From assembly GCA_029776225.1 (NCBI GenBank), contig JAKOTR010000033.1, positions 1 to 64,000 of the forward strand: DNA of 64,000 nucleotides, written 5' to 3'. The notes beneath the pieces were generated by a model that was not told the origin of the DNA, made no database searches, and worked only from the letters and a program-made list of their open reading frames with translations. The first letter of the stretch is position 1; each line of letters opens with the position of its first letter. Source of the DNA: Acidobacteriota bacterium. GTDB lineage: Bacteria > Acidobacteriota > Terriglobia > Bryobacterales > Bryobacteraceae. Made by a program: the position numbers and the translations under genes. Below, in pieces: positions 53,127 to 61,384 of the stretch.

Positions 53127-55271
53127 ATGCGGCCGGACTTTTCCAAAATCGACTATCGCCCGCAGGGTGGGAGGCGCGCCGAACTGCCCGCGGGCGGCGA
53201 ATGGCTGGCGCCCGAACACATCGTCGTGCGGCCCGTCTACACTCCGGAGGATCTGGAGGGGATGCAGCATCTCGAGTACGCGGCCGGCGTGCCCCCGTAT
53301 CTGCGCGGCCCGTACTCAACGATGTACGCGCTGCGGCCCTGGACCGTGCGTCAGTACGCCGGCTTCTCCACCGCCGAAGAATCCAACGCCTTTTACCGCC
53401 GCAACCTCGCAGCCGGCCAGAAGGGCCTCTCAGTGGCGTTCGACCTGGCCACGCACCGCGGCTATGATTCCGACCACGAGCGCGTCACCGGCGACGTGGG
53501 CAAAGCCGGCGTGGCGATCGACACCGTCGAGGACATGAAAATCCTGTTCGACGGAATTCCGCTCGATCAGATGTCGGTGTCGATGACCATGAACGGCGCC
53601 GTGTTGCCCATCATGGCGTTCTACATCGTGGCGGCCGAGGAGCAGGGCGTGCCCCCGGAAAAACTCAGCGGAACCATCCAGAACGACATTCTCAAGGAGT
53701 TCATGGTCCGCAACACGTACATCTACCCGCCGCAGCCCTCCATGCGCATTGTCGGGCAGATCTTCCAGTACTGCGCGCAGAAGATGCCGCGCTTCAACTC
53801 GATCAGCGTCAGCGGCTATCACATGCAAGAAGCGGGCGCGACCGCCGATCTGGAACTCGCCTATACGCTTGCGGACGGTTTGGAATATCTGCGCACCGGC
53901 CTTGCCGCCGGCCTCGACATCGACAGCTTCGCCCCCCGCATCTCGTTCTTCTGGGACATCGGGATGAACTTCTTCATGGAGATCGCCAAGATGCGCGCCG
54001 CGCGCGTGCTGTGGGCGAAGCTCGTCAAGCAGTTCAATCCGCGAAACGAAAAATCGATGGCTTTGCGGACCCACGCGCAGACGTCCGGCTGGAGCCTGAC
54101 GGCGCAGGATCCCTTCAACAACGTCGTGCGGACATGCATCGAGGCGCTGGCGGCGGCGATGGGCCACACGCAGTCGCTGCACACCAACGCGCTTGACGAA
54201 GCGCTCGCGCTGCCGACCGATTTCTCCGCCCGCATCGCACGGAACACCCAACTCGACTTACAAGAGGAAACCGGGATCACGCACGTCATTGACCCGTTCG
54301 GCGGGTCGTACTACGTCGAGAGCCTCACGCACGAACTCATGCGGCGCGCCTGGGAACTTATCCAGGAGGTGGAACAGCTCGGCGGGATGACGAAGGCCAT
54401 CGAAAGAGGGCTGCCGAAAATGCGAATCGAGGAGGCGGCGGCGCGCAAGCAGGCGCGCATCGATTCGGGCAAAGATATTATTGTCGGCGTAAACGCGTTC
54501 ACCCTCGAATCGGAGCCGCCGCTGGACGTGCGAGTGGTGGACAACACCGCGGTGCGCGAAGCGCAGATCCGGCGGCTGGAGCAGGTGAAGCGGTCACGGA
54601 ACCCGGAAGAGGTCCGGCAGGCGCTCGACGCGCTCACCAGGGCCGCGGAAACAGGCGAGGTCAATCTGCTCGAAGCCGCCGTGCAGGCCGCCAGGAAGCG
54701 CGCCACCCTGGGTGAGATTTCCTCCGCACTGGAAAAAGTCTGGGGCCGGTATCAGGCTTCGACTCACGCCGTGAGTGGAGTGTACGCCTCGGAGATGAAG
54801 ATGGAAGACAGGTTGAGCCAGGTCCGCGAGATGGCCGACGAGTTCGCCGCCCACGAAGGACGGCGCCCGCGCATTCTCCTCGCCAAAATGGGACAGGACG
54901 GGCACGACCGCGGCTACAAAGTGGTTGCGACGGCGTTCGCGGACCTCGGTTTCGACGTGGATATCGGCCCGCTGTTCCAGACCCCGGCCGAGGCGGCGCG
55001 CCACGCCATCGAGAGCGATGTTCATGTGCTCGGCGTTTCGTCGCTGGCGGGAAGCCATGACACGCTGGTTCCTCAGGTTATCAACGAGCTGCGAAGGCTC
55101 GGGCGCAGTGACATCCTGGTGGTAGTGGGCGGCATCGTCCCGCCGCAGGATTACGCTTTCCTGCGCGAGGCGGGAGTGGCCGGCGTGTACGGCCCGGGAA
55201 CCGTGATACCGGAGTGCGCCCGCGAGATTCTAGAGATGCTGATGGCTCGCGTGCACGAAGAGAAGGCCTGA
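53127..55271 (+). CDS. mutB: methylmalonyl-CoA mutase large (catalytic) subunit
   Basis: A 714-residue adenosylcobalamin enzyme interconverting (R)-methylmalonyl-CoA and succinyl-CoA. Substrate-barrel strings include [28 protein letters not shown] (with the active-site Tyr), [18 protein letters not shown] and [12 protein letters not shown]. The C-terminal B12 domain has [10 protein letters not shown] near residue 590, with His as lower cobalt ligand, and [15 protein letters not shown] after it. Length is standard. The large-subunit partner mutA is directly upstream and the protective GTPase meaB directly downstream. Confidence 0.97.
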   Translation: MRPDFSKIDYRPQGGRRAELPAGGEWLAPEHIVVRPVYTPEDLEGMQHLEYAAGVPPYLRGPYSTMYALRPWTVRQYAGFSTAEESNAFYRRNLAAGQKGLSVAFDLATHRGYDSDHERVTGDVGKAGVAIDTVEDMKILFDGIPLDQMSVSMTMNGAVLPIMAFYIVAAEEQGVPPEKLSGTIQNDILKEFMVRNTYIYPPQPSMRIVGQIFQYCAQKMPRFNSISVSGYHMQEAGATADLELAYTLADGLEYLRTGLAAGLDIDSFAPRISFFWDIGMNFFMEIAKMRAARVLWAKLVKQFNPRNEKSMALRTHAQTSGWSLTAQDPFNNVVRTCIEALAAAMGHTQSLHTNALDEALALPTDFSARIARNTQLDLQEETGITHVIDPFGGSYYVESLTHELMRRAWELIQEVEQLGGMTKAIERGLPKMRIEEAAARKQARIDSGKDIIVGVNAFTLESEPPLDVRVVDNTAVREAQIRRLEQVKRSRNPEEVRQALDALTRAAETGEVNLLEAAVQAARKRATLGEISSALEKVWGRYQASTHAVSGVYASEMKMEDRLSQVREMADEFAAHEGRRPRILLAKMGQDGHDRGYKVVATAFADLGFDVDIGPLFQTPAEAARHAIESDVHVLGVSSLAGSHDTLVPQVINELRRLGRSDILVVVGGIVPPQDYAFLREAGVAGVYGPGTVIPECAREILEMLMARVHEEKA

Positions 55272-55272
55272 G

Positions 55273-56295
55273 TTGGAAAAGCAAACCGCAGTTCGCGCCG
55301 GCCGCAGGCGGCTGTCCGCGCAGGAATACGTCGAGGGAATCCTGAAAGGCGATCGCATCGCGCTGGCGCGCGCCATCACCATTATCGAGAGCCGCCGCGC
55401 CGACGACGCCGAGCTGGCGCAGGAAATCCTCGATGCTTGTCTGCCCCACACGGGACGCGCCGTGCGCGTGGGCATCACCGGCGCGCCTGGAGCGGGCAAG
55501 AGTACGTTTATCGAGGCGCTCGGAAAGCATCTCACCCGCGAGCGCAAAGAGAAAGTGGCGGTGCTCGCGGTCGATCCCTCCAGCCGCATCTCGCGCGGAA
55601 GCATTCTTGGCGACAAGACGCGCATGAGCTCGCTCGCCGGCGATCCGCTGGCGTTCATCCGGCCGTCGCCTTCCGGCGGTTCCCTGGGCGGCGTCGCCCG
55701 GCGCACGCGCGAAACCATCCTGTTGTGCGAAGCGGCGGGATTCCCGAACGTGATCGTTGAGACCGTGGGCGTCGGGCAGTCCGAGACCGCCGTGCGGGGC
55801 ATGGTGGATTTCTTCCTTCTCCTTCTGCTGCCGAACGCCGGTGACGAGTTGCAGGGCCTGAAACGGGGCGTGATGGAGCTGTGCGACCTGATCGCGATCA
55901 ACAAGGCGGATACGGACCGCCACCGCGCCAGCATCGCGCTTCACGAGTGCCGGAGCGCGCTGCACCTGTTCGCCGCGCAGCCGTGGGGATGGACGCCCCG
56001 CGCCGTCCTCTGCTCGGCCGTCACCGGAGAAGGTATCGCCGAAATCTGGGAGGCCGTGCTGGAGCACAGGCGGCTGCTTGAAGACCGCGGGCTGCTCCAG
56101 CAACTGCGGCAAGAGCAGTCGCGGGCGTGGCTCCACGATATGATCGAAGAGGCGCTCCTCAATCTGTTCCGCGAGCATCCCCTGGTCCGGCAAAAGCTGC
56201 CGGAACTGGAGCGGCAGGTGGCCGAAGGCCGCCTGAGCGCTTTTCACGCGGCGGAACGCCTGCTTGCTTACTACCAGAAAGATCGGATTCCGTAA
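55273..56295 (+). CDS. meaB: methylmalonyl-CoA mutase-associated GTPase MeaB
   Basis: A 340-residue G3E GTPase that gates cobalamin loading and protects the mutase from inactivation. The P-loop is GITGAPGAGKST (Lys76), the Mg/switch segment is VLAVDPSSRISRGSILGDKTRM, ETVGVGQSE is the G3 region and AINKADTD the base-recognition NKxD. TTG 55273 lies two bases after the mutB stop with AGAAGG six bases upstream. Older annotation calls this family ArgK, an arginine transport kinase, which does not fit this setting. Confidence 0.95.
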   Translation: MEKQTAVRAGRRRLSAQEYVEGILKGDRIALARAITIIESRRADDAELAQEILDACLPHTGRAVRVGITGAPGAGKSTFIEALGKHLTRERKEKVAVLAVDPSSRISRGSILGDKTRMSSLAGDPLAFIRPSPSGGSLGGVARRTRETILLCEAAGFPNVIVETVGVGQSETAVRGMVDFFLLLLLPNAGDELQGLKRGVMELCDLIAINKADTDRHRASIALHECRSALHLFAAQPWGWTPRAVLCSAVTGEGIAEIWEAVLEHRRLLEDRGLLQQLRQEQSRAWLHDMIEEALLNLFREHPLVRQKLPELERQVAEGRLSAFHAAERLLAYYQKDRIP

Positions 56296-57797
56296 TGAGA
56301 TTTCAGTTTCCGGCAATGACCGCGGCGGAAGCCGCAGAAATGATTCAGCACGATCAGACGGTCGGGTTCAGCGGGTTCACGCCCGCGGGTGCGCCGAAAG
56401 CAATCCCGCTCGCGATCGCGCAGCGCGCAAAGGCGGAACACGAGGCGGGCCGCGATTTCCGCATCGGCGTGCTGACGGGCGCTTCCACGGGCCCCTCGCT
56501 CGACGGCGCCCTGGCGGAAGCGCGGGCGATCAGTTTCCGCACACCCTACCAGTCGAACGCGGAGCTTCGCGCCCGGATCAACGAACGCCAGACGCGGTTC
56601 TTCGATATGCACCTCTCGCTCATGCCGCAGGCGGTGCGCTATGGCTTCCTCGGCCCCCTGCACTGGGCCGTCATTGAGGCGTGCGATCTCACCTCGGGCG
56701 GTGGAGTGGTGCTCACATCGTCAGTCGGCGCGGCGCCCACGTTCTGCTCCAAGGCCGAAAAGATTCTGATCGAGCTGAACCGCTATCACCCTCCAACGCT
56801 GCTCGGTATACACGACATTTACGAGCCCGCCGATCCGCCGCACCGGAGGGAGATTCCGATCTACCATCCTTCGGACCGCATCGGCTCGCCGGTCGTCAAG
56901 GTGGACCCGTCGAAGATCGTTGGCGTCGTCGAAACGAACCTCGCGGACGAAACCCGCGGCTTCGACCAGCCCACGCCGGTCACCGAGAAAATCGGCGCTC
57001 TGGTCGCGGATTTCCTGGCCGCCGAAATGGCCGCGGGGCGCATTCCTCCGCAGTTCCTGCCCATACAGTCAGGTGTGGGAAACATCGCCAACGCGGTGCT
57101 CGGAGCGCTCGGCCGGCATCCCGCCATTCCGCCGTTTCAAATGTATACGGAAGTGCTTCAGGACTCCGTCATCCAGCTCATGAAGCAGGAGCGCGTGACC
57201 TTCGCCAGCAGTTGCTCGCTCACCTTGAGCCGCGAGGCGATGGGCGAAGTTTACTCGAACCTGGAGTGGTTCCGGCCGCGCATTCTGCTGCGCCCGCAGG
57301 AAATCACTAACCATCCGGAAGTGGTCCGGCGGCTCGGCATCATTTCGATTAATACCGCCATCGAAGTCGACCTGTTTGGAAACGTAAACAGCACGCACAT
57401 CATGGGCCGGCAGATCATGAACGGAATCGGCGGATCGGGCGACTTCACTCGCAACGCCTACATTTCGATCTTCACCTGCCCGTCCACAGCGAAGGGAAAC
57501 AAGATCAGCACCATCGTGCCGCTGGTCAGCCACGTGGACCACAGCGAGCACTCGGTTCAGGTGATCGCCACGGAATGGGGGATCGCGGACCTGCGCGGGC
57601 GCTCACCTTACGAGCGCGCTTTCCTCATCATCAACAACTGTGCGCACCCCGAATTCCGCGACACGCTGCGCGAATACCTGGAGATGGTGGAGACCGGCCA
57701 CACGCCCCAGACGCTCTGCGCCGCATTCCAGATGCACGAGCAGTTTCACCGCACTGGCGACATGCGCGGAGTCAAGTGGGCGGAAGTTGCAGGCTGA
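56295..57797 (+). CDS. succinyl-CoA:carboxylate (acetate/propionate) CoA-transferase
   Basis: A 500-residue class I CoA-transferase of the acetyl-CoA hydrolase/AarC group. The N-terminal domain opens with DQTVGFSGFTPAGAPKAIP. GVGNIANAVLGALG is the G-x-G-x-x-N oxyanion motif and Glu286 in MYTEVLQDS is the likely glutamate that forms the CoA thioester. GSGDFTRNAY and ATEWGIADLRGRSP follow. In a Wood-Werkman cycle it passes CoA from propionyl-CoA to succinate, releasing propionate; acetate is an alternative acceptor. ATG 56295 overlaps the meaB stop by one base. It is the last gene of the propionate cluster. Confidence 0.93.
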   Translation: MRFQFPAMTAAEAAEMIQHDQTVGFSGFTPAGAPKAIPLAIAQRAKAEHEAGRDFRIGVLTGASTGPSLDGALAEARAISFRTPYQSNAELRARINERQTRFFDMHLSLMPQAVRYGFLGPLHWAVIEACDLTSGGGVVLTSSVGAAPTFCSKAEKILIELNRYHPPTLLGIHDIYEPADPPHRREIPIYHPSDRIGSPVVKVDPSKIVGVVETNLADETRGFDQPTPVTEKIGALVADFLAAEMAAGRIPPQFLPIQSGVGNIANAVLGALGRHPAIPPFQMYTEVLQDSVIQLMKQERVTFASSCSLTLSREAMGEVYSNLEWFRPRILLRPQEITNHPEVVRRLGIISINTAIEVDLFGNVNSTHIMGRQIMNGIGGSGDFTRNAYISIFTCPSTAKGNKISTIVPLVSHVDHSEHSVQVIATEWGIADLRGRSPYERAFLIINNCAHPEFRDTLREYLEMVETGHTPQTLCAAFQMHEQFHRTGDMRGVKWAEVAG

Positions 57798-57836
57798 GCT
57801 GTCCCCGGCGCTGCCCGCAACCGCAATCCGGCGCGT

Positions 57837-58250
57837 TTACGAACCGGCGCTTTTCGCGGCCCTGTTAAACATCTGGCCAACCTTGTTGACCAGGCTGCGC
57901 GGCTCGCACGGTTTACGGAGGAAAGCGGCGCGGTGGGCCATGCTGGGATGCAGAAAGTAAACATCCTGGCAGTCGGCCGAATGGATCAGGAGCCGGACAT
58001 AAGGCGAACGAGTGGCGAGGCGCCGCGCAAGCCGCAGTCCATCCATATCGGGCAGAACAAGTTCGGTGATCAGGACGTGAACCGGTCCGCCGAGGGCCTC
58101 GCTTGCGGCCAGAGCGTCCATGCCGTCCCGGGCCTGGATCACACGGTATCCGTGCTGCGCAAGCGCGTTCCGCACCGCCATACGGGTGGGCACGTGCGGA
58201 TCGACCAGCAGAACAGTACGCGCGAAGTTTGATGCGTTTTGGATGCTCAT
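57837..58250 (-). CDS. single-domain receiver protein with Glu at the phospho-acceptor site
   Basis: A 137-residue CheY-like protein with no output domain. VLLVDPHVP holds a single Asp17 of the usual acidic pair. The strand-3 motif reads LITELVLPDMDG, so Glu63 replaces the phosphorylated Asp. The switch Ser91 and Lys113 (LRKP) are conserved. Glu often mimics the phosphorylated state, so the protein may be permanently in an active-like conformation or a pseudo-receiver. ATG 58250 is used; GGAG lies seven bases upstream. It converges on the CoA-transferase gene. Partner unknown; a hybrid kinase lies at 61.4-63.8 kb. Confidence 0.88.
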   Translation of the reverse strand: MSIQNASNFARTVLLVDPHVPTRMAVRNALAQHGYRVIQARDGMDALAASEALGGPVHVLITELVLPDMDGLRLARRLATRSPYVRLLIHSADCQDVYFLHPSMAHRAAFLRKPCEPRSLVNKVGQMFNRAAKSAGS

Positions 58251-58362
58251 TTTCGGCTCCCCCAGACCGATTTTCGAGTGCAGGTCCTTACCACGAACGT
58301 AGCACCGGCACTGCCGGATTGCAAGGCTGCCCGCTCGCGCGCGGCGGGCGTAGATTTGTCTT

Positions 58363-58863
58363 TCAGATAGCGGCTCCGCCTCCCGCGATTTCCTCTCCGG
58401 TTTGCCGGTAGTAGGCATCGAGCGCGCTTCGCGGCAGGGCGTTCCACAGCTTCTCGGCCGCGGCACGCTCCTCGGCCTGAATGTCGCGCGCGAGGCGCTC
58501 GGTTTCAACATCCCCAGCCGCTGCCGCCACAATGGTCAGGACTTCGTACATCGCGATCTCCGCGTTCTCAAGCGCGTATGCGGTCACGAGATCCTGCGCC
58601 ATTCTGCCGCCGGATTCCTGGCCGGCCAGTTGCGCCAGAAAACTTTTCAGTCTGGGTGGCGATCCACCGAGAGCCGCAAGGCGGGCGCTGAGCCGCTCGT
58701 GCTGCCGCTTGGTTTCTTCTGCGTGCTGTGCGAGCAACTGCCGCGCCTCCGGCTGATCGCCGGTCCGCGCAAGCGCCCTGAGCTGGCTTTCTATCCTGCG
58801 CTCCGCAACGATCGCATCCTGCAGATAGCTGATTATGATGTCCCGCGATGTTTCTCTTCCCAT
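58363..58863 (-). CDS. ferritin-like/DUF892-type four-helix protein
   Basis: A 166-residue helical protein: SRDIIISYLQDAIVAERRIESQLRALA opens like DUF892/YciE proteins. HAEETKRQHERL, ALENAEIAMYEVL and EERAAAEKLWNAL follow with Glu and His spaced as in ferritin-like di-metal sites. It probably relates to stress protection, but no activity is established for the group. It lies 112 bases before the receiver gene on the same strand and is divergent from the methyltransferase gene. Confidence 0.82.
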   Translation of the reverse strand: MGRETSRDIIISYLQDAIVAERRIESQLRALARTGDQPEARQLLAQHAEETKRQHERLSARLAALGGSPPRLKSFLAQLAGQESGGRMAQDLVTAYALENAEIAMYEVLTIVAAAAGDVETERLARDIQAEERAAAEKLWNALPRSALDAYYRQTGEEIAGGGAAI

Positions 58864-59029
58864 TCGCCCTCCTGGTTACACTTCTAAAATCCGGAGGAGC
58901 ACGCGCCGCGCCAACGGTTGTTTGCGGCAGACAGGCGACATGCACGCTTCCGGCGCGTAAAGTTTGCACGGTCCGGAGCGGCTGCGGGAACACGGGACAC
59001 CTCCGCCTCAGGCTGCTAAGATACGTGGA

Positions 59030-59557
59030 TTGAGAATCCTCGACGTCGGCTGTGGGATCAACAAAGCGCCGGGAGCGATCGGCATCGATCGCAACCCCGC
59101 CAGCGCCGCCGACGTTCTCTGCGACCTCGATCATTTCCCCTACCCGTTCCGGGACAACAGCTTCGACCGCCTCGAGGCGGTCCACGTCATTGAGCACGTC
59201 TCCGACGTCATCCGCACCATGGAGGAGTTCCACCGGCTGGTGCGCCCCGGCGGCCGTATACGCGTGGTCACACCCCACTACACGGATTTCAGCTCGTACT
59301 GCGATCCCACGCACCGCTGGCACCTGAACAGCTTCTCGTTCCGCTACTTCGGGGAAAACCACGGCGGATTCGGCTACTACTCTCCAGTCCGGTTCCGCGA
59401 GCTTTCGGTCCGCGTCAAGCTGCTCGCGCTGTGGAGAATGCTGGGGTTCGAGTACCTGGTGAACCGCTTCCGGCGCGTGCGATTGTTTTGGGAACACTAC
59501 GCCTGCTACGTGATTCGCGGTAAGGTGATCGTGTTCGAGATCGAGGTGGTGAAGTGA
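59030..59557 (+). CDS. SAM-dependent methyltransferase (class I)
   Basis: A 175-residue Methyltransf_11-like protein. It begins almost directly with the SAM motif ILDVGCGINKAPGAIGIDRNP; then DHFPYPFRDNSFDRLEAVHVIEHV marks strands 3-4 and LVRPGGRIRVVTPH the post-IV region. The C-terminal part (LFWEHYACYVIRGKVIVFEIEVV) is conserved in group members near sugar-modifying genes. There is no in-frame ATG; TTG 59030 starts at the SAM fold, and TTG 58964 is a longer alternative. Its stop overlaps the next GTG start by four bases. Substrate unknown. Confidence 0.8.
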   Translation: MRILDVGCGINKAPGAIGIDRNPASAADVLCDLDHFPYPFRDNSFDRLEAVHVIEHVSDVIRTMEEFHRLVRPGGRIRVVTPHYTDFSSYCDPTHRWHLNSFSFRYFGENHGGFGYYSPVRFRELSVRVKLLALWRMLGFEYLVNRFRRVRLFWEHYACYVIRGKVIVFEIEVVK

Positions 59558-59988
59558 TCGGATGGCTGCTCCGGATGGCTGATTCGGCGCGCCACCGCGC
59601 ACGGATGCGCCGCTGGGAGAAAACGCAGGCCGCCGGGCGGCGTGGGGAGGACCTGGCGCACCGCTACCTCGAACGGCAAGGCTTCTCGATCGTCGCGCGC
59701 AACCACCGCGCGCCGTCCGGGCGGGGCGAGATTGACCTGGTCGCCTGGGAGCGCGATACGCTGGTCTTCGTCGAGGTGAAAACGCGGCACAGCGTGGAAT
59801 TCGGTGTGCCGGAGCGCAACGTGGATGCGGAAAAGCGCAATGCCCTGCTCCGTGCGGCCCGCGATTATGCACGCCGCGCCGGCGTGCCCTGGGAGCGCGT
59901 CCGGTTCGACCTGGTCAGCGTCGTGCTCTCCGATCCACCAGCTTTCACGCACACCCGAGACGCATTCAAAACAGGCCGGGCGCTCTAG
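59554..59988 (+). CDS. UPF0102/YraN-family nuclease-fold protein
   Basis: A 144-residue protein of the YraN family with an Endonuclease-like fold. GRRGEDLAHRYLERQGF, then GRGEIDLVAWERDTLVFVEVKTR carries the (E)D...ExK nuclease signature (Glu-Ile-Asp and Glu-Val-Lys). Such proteins resemble Holliday-junction resolvases, but their biological role is not established. GTG 59554 overlaps the upstream methyltransferase stop (GTGA). Confidence 0.92.
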   Translation: MIGWLLRMADSARHRARMRRWEKTQAAGRRGEDLAHRYLERQGFSIVARNHRAPSGRGEIDLVAWERDTLVFVEVKTRHSVEFGVPERNVDAEKRNALLRAARDYARRAGVPWERVRFDLVSVVLSDPPAFTHTRDAFKTGRAL

Positions 59989-60045
59989 ATAGACGATATA
60001 ATTGTCATTCCCCGGTCGCTGCAACAATCATGGAGGTTTCTGTCA

Positions 60046-61047
60046 TTGCCTGAAATTCGAAAAGACCCGGTCACCGGCCGTTGGGTCATCATCGCCACGG
60101 ACCGCAGCCGGCGTCCCAGCGATTTTTCACGGCAGCCGGTGGTTCTCAAAGGAGGCCGCTTCTGCCCCTTCTGCCCGGGCAACGAACAGAAAACTCCACC
60201 GGAAGTGCTGGCTTTCCGGCAGAGCGGCGGCCCGAACGAGCCGGGGTGGACCTTGCGGGTGGTGCCGAACAAGTTCCCCGCTCTGCGGGTCGAAGGCGAT
60301 TTCGACCGCCAGGGGGAAGGCCTGTACGACAAGATGAACGGCATCGGCGCGCATGAAGTCATCATCGAGACTCCCGACCACAACGCCACGCTGAGCGACA
60401 TGCCCGAGAAGCGCGTCGAGGACGTCTTTTGGGCGTTGCGCGACCGTTTCCAGGACCTCAAGAAAGACCGGCGGATGCGCTACATCCTCGCCTTCAAGAA
60501 CCACGGCGAAGCCGCGGGCGCCTCGCTCGAGCACACGCATTCGCAACTGATCGCGCTGCCCGTGGTGCCGCGCCGCGTCCAGGAGGAACTCGAAGGGTCC
60601 CGCCGCTACTACGAAATGAAGGAGCGGTGCATTTTCTGCGACATCATGCGGCAGGAAATCAACACCGGCACGCGCGTCGTTCTCGAGACCGACTACTTTC
60701 TGGTGATCTGCCCGTATGCCGCCCGGTTCCCGTTCGAGATCTGGATTCTGCCGCGCCGGCATTTCTCCCATTTCGAGCATTCCGACGTGCCCACGTTCCG
60801 CAACCTCGGATGGGTGGTGCCCACCGTGCTCAGGGAGATCGACAACGTGCTCGAACGCCCCGCCTACAACGCCATCATCCACACCGCGCCGCTGCAAGAC
60901 CCCGAGCTGCTCTACTATCACTGGCACATCGAGCTGATTCCGAAGCTCACCAAGGTGGCCGGATTCGAATGGGGCACGGGTTTTTACATCAACCCTACCC
61001 CTCCGGAAGAATCGGCAAAGTTTCTGAGGGACGCCGGTCTGGCGTAG
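60046..61047 (+). CDS. galT: galactose-1-phosphate uridylyltransferase
   Basis: A 333-residue HIT-superfamily transferase of the Leloir pathway, swapping UMP between UDP-glucose and galactose-1-phosphate. RKDPVTGRWVIIATDR opens the family. CPFCPGNE is a zinc-site segment, and LEHTHSQLIALPVVP and YYHWHIELIP are the HIT-type motifs; the His-x-His pair holds the uridylylated histidine region. TTG 60046 is the start, with GGAGG at 60032-60036 nine bases upstream. No galK or galE is adjacent. Its last 53 bases overlap a convergent small gene. Confidence 0.93.
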   Translation: MPEIRKDPVTGRWVIIATDRSRRPSDFSRQPVVLKGGRFCPFCPGNEQKTPPEVLAFRQSGGPNEPGWTLRVVPNKFPALRVEGDFDRQGEGLYDKMNGIGAHEVIIETPDHNATLSDMPEKRVEDVFWALRDRFQDLKKDRRMRYILAFKNHGEAAGASLEHTHSQLIALPVVPRRVQEELEGSRRYYEMKERCIFCDIMRQEINTGTRVVLETDYFLVICPYAARFPFEIWILPRRHFSHFEHSDVPTFRNLGWVVPTVLREIDNVLERPAYNAIIHTAPLQDPELLYYHWHIELIPKLTKVAGFEWGTGFYINPTPPEESAKFLRDAGLA

Positions 61048-61345
61048 CGCACGGTCCCCGGAGCGCCTCGCGGGCACGGTCCGCGGTTTCCAGTCGGCAG
61101 TACTCGGAGATTGAGCGGCCTTCGAGGCATATCCCTCCCCCGCGCCTTTCCGCGCGCACGCGGTAAGCGATGCGGGCGCCTCGGTCCGCCAGCAGCCTGT
61201 CGAGCGGCCAGTCGGATTCCGCCAGCACCTCAATGTGGCCCTCTTCGTTGATGAGGATCGTCAGGTCCGAGGGCGTCTGCCCGGCGCGCATGGCCGCCTG
61301 GGCCGCATCGAAGATTTGGCGCGCGTTCTCCAGGAAGGTGCTCAC
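60995..61345 (-). CDS. conserved small protein of unknown function
   Basis: A 116-residue soluble protein: MSTFLENARQIFDAAQAAMRAG is an amphipathic helix, followed by DLTILINEEGHIEVLAESDWPLDRLLADRGARIAYRV, a compact alpha/beta region. The order and the EGHIEVLAESDWPL string look like a real folded protein, and I believe similar short proteins occur in acidobacterial genomes, but no function is known. The tail (PDRRPSETLPILPEG) is coded within the end of galT on the other strand, and a shorter true C-terminus cannot occur because the frame has no earlier stop. Confidence 0.65.
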   Translation of the reverse strand: MSTFLENARQIFDAAQAAMRAGQTPSDLTILINEEGHIEVLAESDWPLDRLLADRGARIAYRVRAERRGGGICLEGRSISEYCRLETADRAREALRGPCATPDRRPSETLPILPEG

Positions 61346-61384
61346 AGTGGGCTCATCGGCCCGCCAAGAGTGTTTTTGAGGATC

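Noticed and set aside
48462-53319. Long minus-strand open frames opposite the transcarboxylase and mutase genes
   Set aside because: They are shadows of conserved genes; compositional bias towards Arg, His and Gly and no recognisable domains.
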